64,000 bases of DNA from Bacillota bacterium (GCA_023397475.1 JAEWUD010000016.1:11022-75021); one strand, 5' to 3'. Numbered from the stretch's first letter, positions 55,417 through 64,000 are shown. Numbers and translations: made by a program. Notes: generated by a model not told the origin, from the letters alone.

Positions 55417-55575
55417 ATGAAAAAGGCAAAAATAGCATTACTATTCGTTTCTACCTTTGCGGTAGCATTGAATCTAAATGGATGTGTATACGGTCCGCCT
55501 GTTTCTCTAGAGACTACGGAATCTGTAGAAGTCATTGAGACCTCTGTAATTGATATTGACTCCTCACAAGGATAA
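55417..55575 (+). CDS. 52-residue lipoprotein, probable partner or substrate of the adjacent radical SAM enzyme
   Basis: A small gene with AAGGGGG five bases before ATG 55417. A basic start (MKKAKIALLF) and hydrophobic stretch end in lipobox LNGC with Cys23, so the mature peptide would be a 30-residue lipopeptide. It begins CVYGPP and continues with Glu/Thr/Ser/Val/Ile-rich sequence. The YGxP motif right after the lipid cysteine recalls the small lipoproteins of rSAM/lipoprotein systems best known from Bacteroidetes; this is from memory of the family, not a search. The radical SAM gene starts nine bases after the stop. Confidence 0.7.
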   Translation: MKKAKIALLFVSTFAVALNLNGCVYGPPVSLETTESVEVIETSVIDIDSSQG

Positions 55576-55584
55576 GAGCCATTT

Positions 55585-56657
55585 ATGCTAGATACACAAA
55601 GCAAAATATCGAATCTTACAGAACTGAATTCTTACATAGAAGGTTTATGGGAGAAGCCGTGGTTACGCTTTCTCTTTCTTGAACTGACTTTGCGTTGCAA
55701 CGAGAATTGCGTTCATTGTGGAAGTAGATGTGGAGAGACGGTATCCGAGGAACTATCTATTGATATATATAAGCTATTCCTTGATAGACTTAAACGGGAT
55801 TTTGGAACAAGAGACAAGATGCTTTGCATTACCGGTGGTGAACCGCTTCTTCGTAAGGATTTTTTTGAAATTGTAAATTATGCGAACCTTCTTGGATTCT
55901 CATGGGGAATGACGAGCAATGCCACTCTCATTGACAAAGACTGTGCCCATAAGCTTAGGGAAGCGGGCATGCGCACGATTTCGATCAGTATTGACGGGCT
56001 TCCTGAAACTCACGATGAACTCAGAAGAACTCCAAGAGGTTTTGAACGTGCAATGAAAGGTCTTAATTTCCTTATTGAAGAGGGTGGATTCGAGGCTATT
56101 CAGGTCACTACTGTGGTGACGCACAAGTCAATTAAGGAACTGGATGCGTTATATGAGATTTTTAATAACATTGATATCGATTCTTGGCGGATTATCGGAA
56201 TAGAACCCATCGGTAGGGCAAAGGAACACCCGGATCTTATGCTCACACCGGAAGACCAGAAATATCTGTTTGAATTTATCCGCAATAAGAGAATTTCCGG
56301 TGAGCCTGTAACGTATGGTTGCAGCCACTATCTTGGTCTTACGTATGAGCGGGAAGTTCGAGACGGATATTTTCAGTGTATGGCCGGAACTTATATAGCA
56401 AGTATTACGGCCTCAGGTGATATTATTGCATGTCTTGATATTGATAGACGCCCTGAATTTGTTCAGGGAAATATCTTGAAAGATGAATTTTTCGATGTCT
56501 GGAACAATAAGTTTGCCTGTTTCAGAAAAAACTAAGTGAAGAAAATGATACGTGCAAAACTTGCAGTGAGAAGAGATTTTGCAGAGGGGGTTCATATCAC
56601 AGTTGGAACTTCACGGAAAACAGGCAGGAAATATGTTTTAAAAACATTTTGTTCTAA
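55585..56657 (+). CDS. Radical SAM/SPASM enzyme whose full length needs a -1 frameshift at 56526-56532
   Basis: The zero frame (55585-56535, 316 residues) has the CNENCVHC iron-sulfur motif (C38, C42, C45), TGGEPLLRKD, and SISIDGLPETHD. It stops at TAA 56533-56535 right after A AAA AAC. In the -1 frame translation would continue 41 codons to TAA 56655-56657 and read CKTCSEKRFCRGGSYHSW, the missing SPASM-type cysteines (auxiliary cluster), giving 357 residues. The heptamer is in the correct X XXY YYZ register. The enzyme probably modifies the 52-residue lipoprotein encoded just upstream. Base composition is AT-richer than the flanks. Confidence 0.75.
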
Positions 56658-56712
56658 GTTGGATTTGGTGAGTATTCATTACAAATACCGATCCTCCATT
56701 TTTATATAAAGC

Positions 56713-56744
56713 AAAAAGTCCCGAAGCCTTATAGCTTCGGGACT
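56713..56744 (-). terminator. Terminator of tRNA-Trp (and possibly of the radical SAM gene)
   Basis: AGTCCCGAAGC / GCTTCGGGACT (11 bp, 6-nt loop, 56717-56744), with a T5 run on the minus strand. On plus, only CTTCTGTCTT follows, so it is mainly a minus-strand terminator. Confidence 0.8.
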
Positions 56745-56751
56745 TCTGTCT

Positions 56752-56826
56752 TGGCAGGGGAGACGCGATTCGAACACGCAACCAGCGGTTTTGGAGACCG
56801 CTGCTCTACCATTGAGCCACTCCCCT
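56752..56826 (-). tRNA. tRNA-Trp (CCA)
   Basis: A 75-nt cloverleaf with encoded CCA. Acceptor AGGGGAG / CTCCCCT with discriminator G; D arm GGCTCAATGGTAGAGC; anticodon stem GCGGT / ACCGC with loop CTCCAAA, so anticodon CCA; T arm GTGTTCGAATC. Confidence 0.96.
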
Positions 56827-56869
56827 ATGTACCTTGTTCACTGCCTGTTACGCAAATGAAACATTCACA

Positions 56870-56898
56870 AGTGTAATGGACGGTTTGCATCGTGTCAA
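56870..56898 (-). promoter_or_regulatory. Promoter of tRNA-Trp
   Basis: Minus strand TTGACA (56893-56898), 17-base spacer, TACACT (56870-56875), about 44 bases before the tRNA 5' end. Confidence 0.6.
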
Positions 56899-56975
56899 GT
56901 TGAATGTTATGATTTCTGTAGAAAAAATGCTTTTGTAACGGCGTTTAACGCAAGCGGAAATGAGAGGGAATTTGC

Positions 56976-57779
56976 TTGAAAATTTCTGTCATCGGCATCG
57001 GTAATATGGGACAGGCTCTGGTAGCCGGCTTTCTTTCGAACGGCCCGGTTGTTCCGACGGAAGTAACACTTTTTGATACGGATCTTCCGAAGGGAAAGGC
57101 TTTCGCCGACGAGAAGGGTTGCCTTTTTTGCTCGGATATCAAGGAAGCGGTGAAGGATTCCGACTATTGTCTTCTTGCCGTGAAGCCTCAGGTTATTGAT
57201 CAGGTGATCTTTTCGCTTCTGCCTGCCTTAAACGAGAAGACGGTTGTCATCTCCATTGCTGCCTCCGTCAAGATCTCAAGGCTTCGCACGCTCCTTAGAG
57301 ACACGACGCCGATTGTTCGAATCATGCCCAACACGCCTGCGATGGTCGGCGCCGCGGTGAACGCGGTTTGCGCCGATAAGGTCTCCCCCGAGGCACTCGA
57401 ATTCGTGAGCCAGTTGTTTCTGACCTGTGGAATCGTTGTGCCTTGTACGGAGAGCCAATTGGACGCCATCGGATGTGTCTCCGGCACGGGGCCTGCGTAT
57501 GTCATGCTCTTTATTGAATCGCTTGCCGACGCCGCCGTTAAGCTCGGGATGCCGCGCGATGTCGCTCTCAAGATCGCCGCGCAGACGGTCTACGGCTCCG
57601 GCAAACTTGCCGTGGAGACCCATACACATCCGGCGATTCTGAAGGATCAGGTTTGCTCTCCCGGCGGAACGACGATCGAAGGGGTTCTCGCTCTGGAGAA
57701 ACACGGCTTGCGGGCCGCGGTCGAGGCGGCGGTTATCGCCGCGGACGAGAAGACGAAGCTTCTGGCCGGGGGCTCATGA
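56976..57779 (+). CDS. proC: Pyrroline-5-carboxylate reductase
   Basis: Last step of proline synthesis, NAD(P)H dependent. Its 267 residues start KISVIGIGNMGQALVAGF (Rossmann), with LLAVKPQ, RIMPNTPAMVG and the C-terminal GTGPAYVMLFIESLADAAVKLG, all family marks. The start is TTG 56976, seven bases after GAGAGGGA; no ATG fits the N-terminus. The stop overlaps the next ATG. Confidence 0.94.
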   Translation: MKISVIGIGNMGQALVAGFLSNGPVVPTEVTLFDTDLPKGKAFADEKGCLFCSDIKEAVKDSDYCLLAVKPQVIDQVIFSLLPALNEKTVVISIAASVKISRLRTLLRDTTPIVRIMPNTPAMVGAAVNAVCADKVSPEALEFVSQLFLTCGIVVPCTESQLDAIGCVSGTGPAYVMLFIESLADAAVKLGMPRDVALKIAAQTVYGSGKLAVETHTHPAILKDQVCSPGGTTIEGVLALEKHGLRAAVEAAVIAADEKTKLLAGGS

Positions 57780-58249
57780 AGGTGAGAGAGATGCCTTTGG
57801 TTGTAGTCTATACGGACGGGGCGTGTTCGGGTAATCCCGGTCCCGGCGGATGGGCGGCCATTCTGGTCTCGGCCGGCAAAGAGAAGGAGATCTCCGGAGG
57901 AGAGGATTCGACGACCAATAACCGGATGGAACTGGTCGCCGCGATTGAAGCCTTAAAACGATTGAATCTGCCATGTCAGGTGCATATTCACAGTGACAGT
58001 GCCTATCTGGTGAACGCGTTCCTGCTGGGATGGCTCGATGCCTGGAAGCTGAACGGATGGAAGAACAGCGCCAAACAGACCGTCAGTAATCTGGATCTGT
58101 GGATGGAGTTGGACCGCTTATCTAAGCTGCATCAGATCACCTGGATCAAGGTGAAAGGACATTCGGATCACGAGTTTAATAATCGTTGCGACCGAATGGC
58201 GGTCGCCGAATCGCAGAAACGCAAGCAAAGTGAGGGCACGAATACATGA
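57776..58249 (+). CDS. rnhA: Ribonuclease HI
   Basis: Cuts RNA in RNA-DNA hybrids. All four acidic residues are present: YTDGACSGNPGPGG (Asp), NNRMELVAAIEAL (Glu), HSDSAYLVN (Asp) and NNRCDRMA (Asp), with the His of KVKGHSDHEF. There are 157 residues from ATG 57776, which overlaps the proC stop. ATG 57791, preceded by AAGGTGAG, is a good alternative start. The open frame extends farther upstream inside proC, which is not used. Confidence 0.93.
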   Translation: MKVREMPLVVVYTDGACSGNPGPGGWAAILVSAGKEKEISGGEDSTTNNRMELVAAIEALKRLNLPCQVHIHSDSAYLVNAFLLGWLDAWKLNGWKNSAKQTVSNLDLWMELDRLSKLHQITWIKVKGHSDHEFNNRCDRMAVAESQKRKQSEGTNT

Positions 58250-58875
58250 TAAGCGATAACGACAAACCGGAGATTTCCTTTACGCACAACGAACAGGATT
58301 ATCCCCGGAAATCTTTTCCCGCCGGCATAACGAAGGACAATGATCCGTCGGAAGAGATTATTTCCAAAGTTCGAACCTTTACCGGTCGTGTTTTCGCGGC
58401 GGAGGTCATGGACGTCCGGCTTCAGGACGGAAGTTACGGGAAACGTGAAATCGTCTGCCATAACGGCGGAGCCGCGATCATCCCCGTCGATAAGGACTTG
58501 AATGTCTATGTTGTCCGGCAGTTTCGCTCTCCGTTCTCTCAGGTTCTCGTCGAAATTCCGGCCGGTAAGCTTGAGAAGGATGAAGATCCGAGGGACTGCG
58601 CCATTCGCGAACTTCAGGAAGAGACCGGCCTTCACGCGGAGCATGTCGAAGACTTAGGGTATATCTTCTCTTCGCCCGGCTATTGTACGGAAGCACTTTA
58701 TCTGTATCTCGCCACCGGTTTATCCGAGGGCGAGCGCTCGCTCGATGAGGGAGAATTCCTGAATGTCGAGAAGATTCCCTTGAAAGAACTCGTCGAACAA
58801 GTCGATGAAGGTAATATTCGCGATGCGAAGACAGTCGTTGCGGTCTTAAAAACAGCCAGGAGGTTCGGCCTTTGA
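58246..58875 (+). CDS. Nudix hydrolase, ADP-ribose pyrophosphatase-like
   Basis: A 209-residue protein. The Nudix box is complete: it begins GKLEKDED and holds REL.EETG (about 105-127), the Mg-binding Glu set. An N-terminal beta domain and the region VYVVRQFRSPFSQ resemble YqkG/NudF-type ADP-ribose hydrolases. It overlaps rnhA by four bases and the ftsK start by a few, so it lies inside one operon. Confidence 0.88.
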   Translation: MISDNDKPEISFTHNEQDYPRKSFPAGITKDNDPSEEIISKVRTFTGRVFAAEVMDVRLQDGSYGKREIVCHNGGAAIIPVDKDLNVYVVRQFRSPFSQVLVEIPAGKLEKDEDPRDCAIRELQEETGLHAEHVEDLGYIFSSPGYCTEALYLYLATGLSEGERSLDEGEFLNVEKIPLKELVEQVDEGNIRDAKTVVAVLKTARRFGL

Positions 58876-61697
58876 TGGAAGCGAATCCGGTCAACCACAG
58901 AAGAGAGATAACAGGAGTCGTTTTTCTCGCATTCGCGGTGATTCTCGGCGCCTCCTACTATCTGCCGGATTCCGCGATGGGAATTATCGGATTGGTCCTG
59001 CGTTCGCTCGGCAAGGGATTGTTCGGGATAACGGCCTATGCGTTACCGGTGATTCTGATTTATGCCGCCGTTGACTTTTTTCTCGAAAAGCGCCGAGCGG
59101 TTGCGCCGCGACGCGTGATTTCTGTGCTCCTTGTTCTTCTGGCCGCATCGGCACTCTTTCCTGTTCTGACGGTTGCCAAGGAAACGATCGCGGCCCTTAG
59201 TCTCGATGCGACGAAGAATTCCCCTCTTGCGACAAACGCGATCGCCGTCCTTTGGAATTCGGGCATCGATTCGTCCGTCATCCCCATCGGACAGCCGGGG
59301 GAAGCCGTTCTCACAGGAGGCGTGATCGGTGGCACGATCGCGCTCGGGCTTCTGTACCTTTCGGCGAAGACTGGAGCTGTAATTATCCTTTCCGCGTTTA
59401 TCCTCTCCCAAATCGGATTGATCTTCAACATATCGTTATCCCGGACGGCCGCGAAGACGGCATCTGTCATCAAGTCAACCTCTGTGAAGGCATCCGGAGC
59501 CATTCGCTCGGGAGCGGAGTCTTTTCGCAGCTTCTCAAGACAGATTCGTCCGCTGGAGACCGGAGATCTGTCCTTCCCGGATTCGAGGGCCCAGAGTATA
59601 CCTTCGGAATATATCGCTGCGGAAACGGCACTGCGTGAGTCATCCGGAACAAGTCACCCGGGATTTATTGACCTTGAGGGAACCGAACAGCCGATGACGG
59701 CCTCTTCCTATCGGGGGAGCGACCCGTTCGATATGGATTTGTCCAAGCCGGCCATGCCGCAACCGGCTCGACCCGAGGACCGACCGTTCGAGCCGGTGGA
59801 GACAATCGTAGATACAGATTTCCTTCCGAAGGCGACGGAACCGATGCCGCTGTCACAGGCACATGCCGTATCTGAAGTGCCGGATTTTCTCCGGGACAAA
59901 GAGGACTCGACTTGGATCGACATTCATATGAATACGACGACTCCGGAAGAGTCTTTGATGGAACATATTGCAATCCATCGCGTGGATACCAACGGACATT
60001 TCGTCGGTCAGAGACAAGAAGAGGACGATTTTACCGGGGAGCCCGCGGGGCCCGGAATACAGGATTCTCTTGAGGATTCGTCGGATCATCGAGCAGGGTC
60101 ATCCTCGCATTCTTCGTATTCAACGGCGGCGTCTGTCGCCCCGATTACGAAGCCAACCTCAGCGACAACCCCGACCGTTTCACTGGCACCGCCCTCCGCG
60201 GTCCAGAAGAACAACGCACGACAAATCCCGATCACCATTCCTAGGCCGGCCTATAAAGCGGCGCCGACGTCGTTGCTTCGGCCGGATGTTAAGGACGACA
60301 ACGGAAGGTCCTCCAAAGTCTCCCTCGCAGCGCAGGGCAAGAAGCTTGAGGATACTTTGGCCAGTTTCGGCGTCGCCGCCACCGTCGTCAATGTGACGCA
60401 CGGTCCGGCGATCACTCGCTTCGAACTGACGCCCGGTCCGGGTATCAAGGTCAGCCGGATTGTCAATCTGACAGATGATCTCGCCCTTGCGATGGCCGCT
60501 GTTGGCGTCCGTATCGAGGCTCCGATCCCCGGAAAATCGGCGATCGGCATTGAGATCCCGAATCAGGAGACCACCCCGGTAACCTTGCGCGGACTTATCG
60601 ATTCTCCTTCCTTCAAGAAGAACGCATCGCCTCTGGTCGCAGCGCTCGGAAGAGATATTCCCGGTAATCCGATCTTCTGCGATCTCGCGAAAATGCCCCA
60701 CCTCCTGATCGCGGGTTCCACCGGATCCGGCAAATCGGTCTGTATCAATTCGATTCTCATCAGCATCCTATGCAAAGCGACGCCGGATCAGGTGAAGCTG
60801 ATTATGATCGATCCTAAGGTCGTCGAGCTCTCCATCTATAACGGAATCCCGCATCTTCTCGCTCCGGTTGTGACCGACCCCAAGAAGGCAGCGAACACGC
60901 TGAATTGGGCGGTCGGGGAGATGACCCGGCGCTACGGACTTTTCGCGGAGGCCTCGGTACGAGATTTTCGCGGATTCAATGAAGAGCTCGCATACCGTAA
61001 AGAACCGGAGCTTCCCTTGATCTTGATCGTCATCGATGAGTTGGCGGACCTGATGCAAGTCGCCTCCAAAGAGGTCGAAGAATCCATCGCGCGATTGACG
61101 GCGATGGCGAGAGCCGCCGGTATTCATCTTCTGATCGCAACCCAGCGTCCCTCCGTCGACGTCATCACCGGTGTAATCAAGGCAAATATTCCTTCTCGTA
61201 TCGCTTTTGCGGTATCCTCACAGGTCGACAGCCGTACGATTCTCGACATGGCGGGCGCTGAGAAGCTTCTCGGTAAGGGTGATATGCTCTATTACCCGCA
61301 GAGCGCCGCAAAACCGCAGCGCGGCCAGGGTGCCTTCGTCTCCGATGCCGAAGTCGAGTCCGTCATCGAATACTTGAAGGCACAAAATCTCGGCTCCTAT
61401 GATCCGGATGAAGCGGAGGCGATCACATCGGCATCCTCCGGATCGCTCAAGTCCTCCGACAAGGAATCCGGCGACGAGGACGAGCTTCTCGGACAAGCCG
61501 TTGAGATCGTGCTTCAAGCCGGATGTGCGTCTGTCTCCATCCTACAACGAAGGATGAATATCGGGTACCCGCGTGCCGCACGACTCATCGACCATATGCA
61601 ACAAAAGGGCTATGTCGGCCCGTTTGAAGGAAGCAAACCGCGAAAACTACTGATTACTACGTCACAATGGCTCGAGATTCAAGCTAAGGGAGGATAA
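58875..61697 (+). CDS. ftsK: DNA translocase FtsK/SpoIIIE
   Basis: Septal DNA pump of 940 residues. Four membrane helices fill the first ~200 residues. A long Pro/Ser/Asp-rich linker (about 210-470) precedes the alpha-beta RecA motor with Walker A GSTGSGKSVCINS (near 614), Walker B LILIVIDELADLM, and TQRPSVDVITG. The C-terminal gamma winged helix (about 870-940, LQRRMNIGYPRAARLIDHM) reads KOPS or SRS orientation sites. ATG 58875 (overlapping the previous TGA) is chosen; TTG 58872 has slightly better ribosome-site spacing. Confidence 0.95.
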   Translation: MEANPVNHRREITGVVFLAFAVILGASYYLPDSAMGIIGLVLRSLGKGLFGITAYALPVILIYAAVDFFLEKRRAVAPRRVISVLLVLLAASALFPVLTVAKETIAALSLDATKNSPLATNAIAVLWNSGIDSSVIPIGQPGEAVLTGGVIGGTIALGLLYLSAKTGAVIILSAFILSQIGLIFNISLSRTAAKTASVIKSTSVKASGAIRSGAESFRSFSRQIRPLETGDLSFPDSRAQSIPSEYIAAETALRESSGTSHPGFIDLEGTEQPMTASSYRGSDPFDMDLSKPAMPQPARPEDRPFEPVETIVDTDFLPKATEPMPLSQAHAVSEVPDFLRDKEDSTWIDIHMNTTTPEESLMEHIAIHRVDTNGHFVGQRQEEDDFTGEPAGPGIQDSLEDSSDHRAGSSSHSSYSTAASVAPITKPTSATTPTVSLAPPSAVQKNNARQIPITIPRPAYKAAPTSLLRPDVKDDNGRSSKVSLAAQGKKLEDTLASFGVAATVVNVTHGPAITRFELTPGPGIKVSRIVNLTDDLALAMAAVGVRIEAPIPGKSAIGIEIPNQETTPVTLRGLIDSPSFKKNASPLVAALGRDIPGNPIFCDLAKMPHLLIAGSTGSGKSVCINSILISILCKATPDQVKLIMIDPKVVELSIYNGIPHLLAPVVTDPKKAANTLNWAVGEMTRRYGLFAEASVRDFRGFNEELAYRKEPELPLILIVIDELADLMQVASKEVEESIARLTAMARAAGIHLLIATQRPSVDVITGVIKANIPSRIAFAVSSQVDSRTILDMAGAEKLLGKGDMLYYPQSAAKPQRGQGAFVSDAEVESVIEYLKAQNLGSYDPDEAEAITSASSGSLKSSDKESGDEDELLGQAVEIVLQAGCASVSILQRRMNIGYPRAARLIDHMQQKGYVGPFEGSKPRKLLITTSQWLEIQAKGG

Positions 61698-61701
61698 ATG
61701 T

Positions 61702-62574
61702 ATGTCAGCTGCAATTATTTCCGGTAAAGATGTGTCCGCGGAGATTCGCGAACAGATTCGTGAAGAGGTTTTCGAGATTTTCGAGAGATACGGCAAGGAT
61801 CCGCATTTCTGTCCTCCGGGTTTGGCAGTGATTCAGGTTGGTCAGGATCCGGCGTCCTCCATCTATGTCAGCAACAAGAAGAAGGCCTGTGAGCAGGTGG
61901 GCTTCATGTCCTTCGGTTACGCGTTGCCGGAAGATACCCGGGAGGATGAGCTGATCGAGCTCATCAACACGTTAAATGATGACCCGCGCGTGCACGGTAT
62001 TCTCTGCCAACTGCCTCTGCCTCGTCATATCGACGAATTCTCCGTCATCTGCGCCATATCGCCGGATAAGGATGTCGACGGGTTCCATCCGGTCAATAAA
62101 GGTCTTCTGTCGATCGGCCGCGATTGCCTGGTTTCCTGTACGCCGTTGGGGTGTCTTGCTCTTCTCAAGAACAAGGGCATTCCGATTGCAGGGAAAAAAT
62201 GCGTCATCGTCGGCCGAAGTAATATCGTCGGTAAACCCGTCGCTTTACTTATGTTATCGGAGAACGCTACCGTGACAATCGCTCATTCGAAGACCGCGGA
62301 TCTCAAAGCAGTATGCCGTGAGGCGGATATTCTGATCGCGGCCATCGGTAAGTCAGAATTTATTACCAAGGACTATGTCAAGCCCGGGGCCATTGTCATC
62401 GACGTGGGAATCAACCGCGGTGAAGACGGCAAGGTCAGAGGAGATGTTGCCTTCGAGGAAGTCTCCGAAATCTGCGGTGCGATCACTCCGGTTCCCGGCG
62501 GTGTCGGTCCGATGACGATCACCATGCTTCTTCAGAACACGTTGAAAGCTTACAAAATGAAGACGGGAAGGTAA
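61702..62574 (+). CDS. folD: Bifunctional methylenetetrahydrofolate dehydrogenase/cyclohydrolase
   Basis: Interconverts 5,10-methylene- and 10-formyl-THF, supplying one-carbon units, including the formyl donor for Fmt in this window. The 290 residues include the Tyr/Lys active site YVSNKKKACEQVG, CQLPLPRH, DKDVDGFHPVN, GRSNIVGKPVA and the C-terminal PVPGGVGPMT. A GGGAGGA site precedes the ATG. Confidence 0.96.
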   Translation: MSAAIISGKDVSAEIREQIREEVFEIFERYGKDPHFCPPGLAVIQVGQDPASSIYVSNKKKACEQVGFMSFGYALPEDTREDELIELINTLNDDPRVHGILCQLPLPRHIDEFSVICAISPDKDVDGFHPVNKGLLSIGRDCLVSCTPLGCLALLKNKGIPIAGKKCVIVGRSNIVGKPVALLMLSENATVTIAHSKTADLKAVCREADILIAAIGKSEFITKDYVKPGAIVIDVGINRGEDGKVRGDVAFEEVSEICGAITPVPGGVGPMTITMLLQNTLKAYKMKTGR

Positions 62575-62579
62575 TTGCC

Positions 62580-63860
62580 TTGAACGTAAGCGATTCACTT
62601 CCGCCGATCAAGAGTGCCGAGATTCTCGCCGTCGGAACCGAACTTCTGATGGGCCACACTGTCAATACCAACGCGTCATATCTGGCTCGTCAACTGGCTC
62701 TTCTCGGCATCCCTTCGTACCGTCAAGTCGTTGTAGGCGATAATCCGGAGCGCCTTCGTGAGCAGATCCTTGACAGCGCCGGAAGGTGTGATCTTCTTCT
62801 TTTGTCCGGAGGTCTCGGACCTACGGCCGATGATATCACGATGAAGGTCGCCGCCGAGGCCGCTGGTCGAGCTCTTGTTTTTGACGAGGCAAGCTACGAA
62901 GCGATTCTCGATTATTTCGCGAAAACAAAGCGGAGCATGTGCCTGATCAACCGGAAGCAGGCGATGCTTCCGGAAGGTTCTGTGATTCTCCCGAACACCA
63001 ACGGAACCGCTCCGGGGGCAATATTCACCCTCAAGGTTCATAAGAACGATGAGCAGGCTCACGCGTGTACTCTGGTGCTCCTTCCCGGACCGCCTTCTGA
63101 ACTTGTTCCGATGTTCGAACAGTCGGTTCAGCCGATTCTTTCGAAAAGGACCCCCTATCATCTGAGATCCGCATTTGTACGGCTGATCGGCATCGGGGAA
63201 TCTGCCGCGGAGGATAAGATTCAGGATCTGATAGACGGGCAGAATAACCCGACAATCGCTCCCTACGCCGCGGAAGGTGAATGCATGTTCCGGATTACGG
63301 AGCGTGTTGACAAAGAAGAGCAGGATCTGATCTCGCCGGTAATTGAGATTTTTCGCGAGAGATTCGGAACGCACATCTACGAAGTAGGTTCCCGGACGCT
63401 GCCGGAGGTCGTCGTTGATCTTCTGAAGGCACGCGGCGCGACGGTATCGTTTGCGGAGAGTTGCACGGCGGGTATGATTTCCGCATCCCTCGGGGATATA
63501 CCCGGGGTCTCAGACGTGTTTATGGGTTCCGTCGTTTCCTATGACAATTACGTTAAGGAGAAGGTTCTCGGTGTCCGCAGGGGCACCCTCGAATCGCATG
63601 GCGCCGTGAGTTCAGAGTGCGCGCAAGAAATGGCCGTCGGCGTGAGAGAACGTCTTGGAACCGATTATGCGGTATCTGTGACGGGGATTGCGGGGCCGGG
63701 GGGCGGATCTGAAGATAAGCCCGTCGGTCTGGTTTATATCGCCGTCTGCGATGCGACAAGCGTAATGGTCGAAGAGTTTCATTTTGCGGGAAACCGGGCG
63801 CGTATTCGTAAGAACGCGATGCTTTCCGCACTGGATCTGTTGCGTAAGAGGCTTCTATGA
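62580..63860 (+). CDS. cinA: CinA family protein (competence/damage-inducible, NMN amidase-type)
   Basis: A 426-residue two-domain protein. The N-terminal MoaB/MogA-like domain (AEILAVGTELLMGHTVNTNA, LSGGLGPTADDITMK) is linked to a C-terminal CinA/PncC-like NMN deamidase domain (SFAESCTAGMISASLG, TGIAGPGGGSEDKPVGLV). It likely works in NAD byproduct recycling. The start is TTG 62580 after GGGAAGG; no suitable ATG is closer to the conserved start. Confidence 0.93.
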   Translation: MNVSDSLPPIKSAEILAVGTELLMGHTVNTNASYLARQLALLGIPSYRQVVVGDNPERLREQILDSAGRCDLLLLSGGLGPTADDITMKVAAEAAGRALVFDEASYEAILDYFAKTKRSMCLINRKQAMLPEGSVILPNTNGTAPGAIFTLKVHKNDEQAHACTLVLLPGPPSELVPMFEQSVQPILSKRTPYHLRSAFVRLIGIGESAAEDKIQDLIDGQNNPTIAPYAAEGECMFRITERVDKEEQDLISPVIEIFRERFGTHIYEVGSRTLPEVVVDLLKARGATVSFAESCTAGMISASLGDIPGVSDVFMGSVVSYDNYVKEKVLGVRRGTLESHGAVSSECAQEMAVGVRERLGTDYAVSVTGIAGPGGGSEDKPVGLVYIAVCDATSVMVEEFHFAGNRARIRKNAMLSALDLLRKRLL

Positions 63861-64000
63861 CGGACGCGAAGAAACCAACTCCAAATCCAAAGCAGGTACC
63901 CGGGAGTAAACATGCTAAGGGTATGGCGATAGCGACGGTTCTGATGATTATCGGACTGACGCTATCCAAGAGCACCGGATTTTTGCGCGAGATTTTTATC
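63857..64000 (+). CDS. MurJ/MviN-like lipid II flippase, 3'-truncated by window edge
   Basis: Only 48 codons are in the window. ATG 63857 overlaps the cinA stop (ATGA). After a Pro/Lys-rich start (about 20 residues) comes a hydrophobic helix and LTLSKSTGFLREIFI, which matches the first helix of MurJ-type flippases (SKxxGFxRE). The identity rests on this short piece. Confidence 0.65.
   Translation, partial: MTDAKKPTPNPKQVPGSKHAKGMAIATVLMIIGLTLSKSTGFLREIFI

Noticed and set aside
55350..55538. 62-codon plus-strand frame over the small lipoprotein gene
   Set aside because: It is in another frame, lacks a ribosome site and has no recognisable feature; the 52-codon frame at 55417 has a ribosome site and a lipobox.

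Overview
The window reads as one chromosomal segment of a Gram-positive, clostridial-type Firmicute. This follows from a PolC-type replicative polymerase, the classic Firmicutes chain priA-def-fmt-rsmB-rlmN-prpC-prkC-rsgA-rpe-thiN, infC-rpmI-rplT under a leader attenuator, rpsO-pnp synteny, a ThiW/CytX thiamine salvage operon behind a TPP riboswitch, and a TraX-family membrane protein. GC is about half by eye. A secreted multidomain xylanase lipoprotein suggests a plant-fibre-degrading anaerobe from a gut, rumen or digester. The exact genus cannot be read from the sequence.

Layout. 1-14.8 kb: 3' part of polC, then priA and a tightly overlapping operon (def to thiN) joining protein maturation, rRNA modification, Ser/Thr phospho-signalling, ribosome assembly and thiamine pyrophosphokinase; most junctions are ATGA/TTGA overlaps. 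14.8-16 kb: an aminotransferase on the minus strand. 16.1-21 kb: infC-rpmI-rplT, a SpoU methyltransferase and a Trk/Ktr potassium uptake set with two TrkA-type subunits. 21.1-24.5 kb: aconitase and citrate synthase with their own promoter and terminator. 24.6-30.4 kb: tRNA-Glu(CTC), uvrA and a ClpE-like ATPase; argJ lies opposite. 31.8-37.3 kb: membrane protein, FAD protein, rpsO and pnp. 37.3-41.7 kb: TPP riboswitch and thiW-cytX-thiM-thiE-thiD, then tRNA-Pro(GGG). 41.8-50 kb: accessory and housekeeping genes (zinc-ribbon membrane protein, two divergent unknown membrane proteins around a perfect palindrome, SDR, rubrerythrin-like, TraX, GNAT, guanine deaminase). 50-52.9 kb: xylanase gene behind LacI-type operator-like sites. 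52.9-56.8 kb: the oddest stretch, with a 5 x 75 bp hairpin array, a degenerate GGDEF-hemerythrin gene split by an in-frame amber codon, and an AT-richer pair (52-aa lipoprotein plus radical SAM/SPASM enzyme) whose enzyme gene is complete only if a -1 shift occurs at a canonical A AAA AAC heptamer. 56.8-64 kb: tRNA-Trp, then an overlapping operon proC-rnhA-nudix-ftsK-folD-cinA and the start of a MurJ-like gene cut by the window edge.

The best candidate for an undescribed system is 52.9-56.7 kb: the hairpin array and the lipoprotein/radical SAM pair with its possible programmed frameshift. The amber stop and the frameshift sit close together, so local gene decay or an assembly error in the A6 run are serious alternatives.
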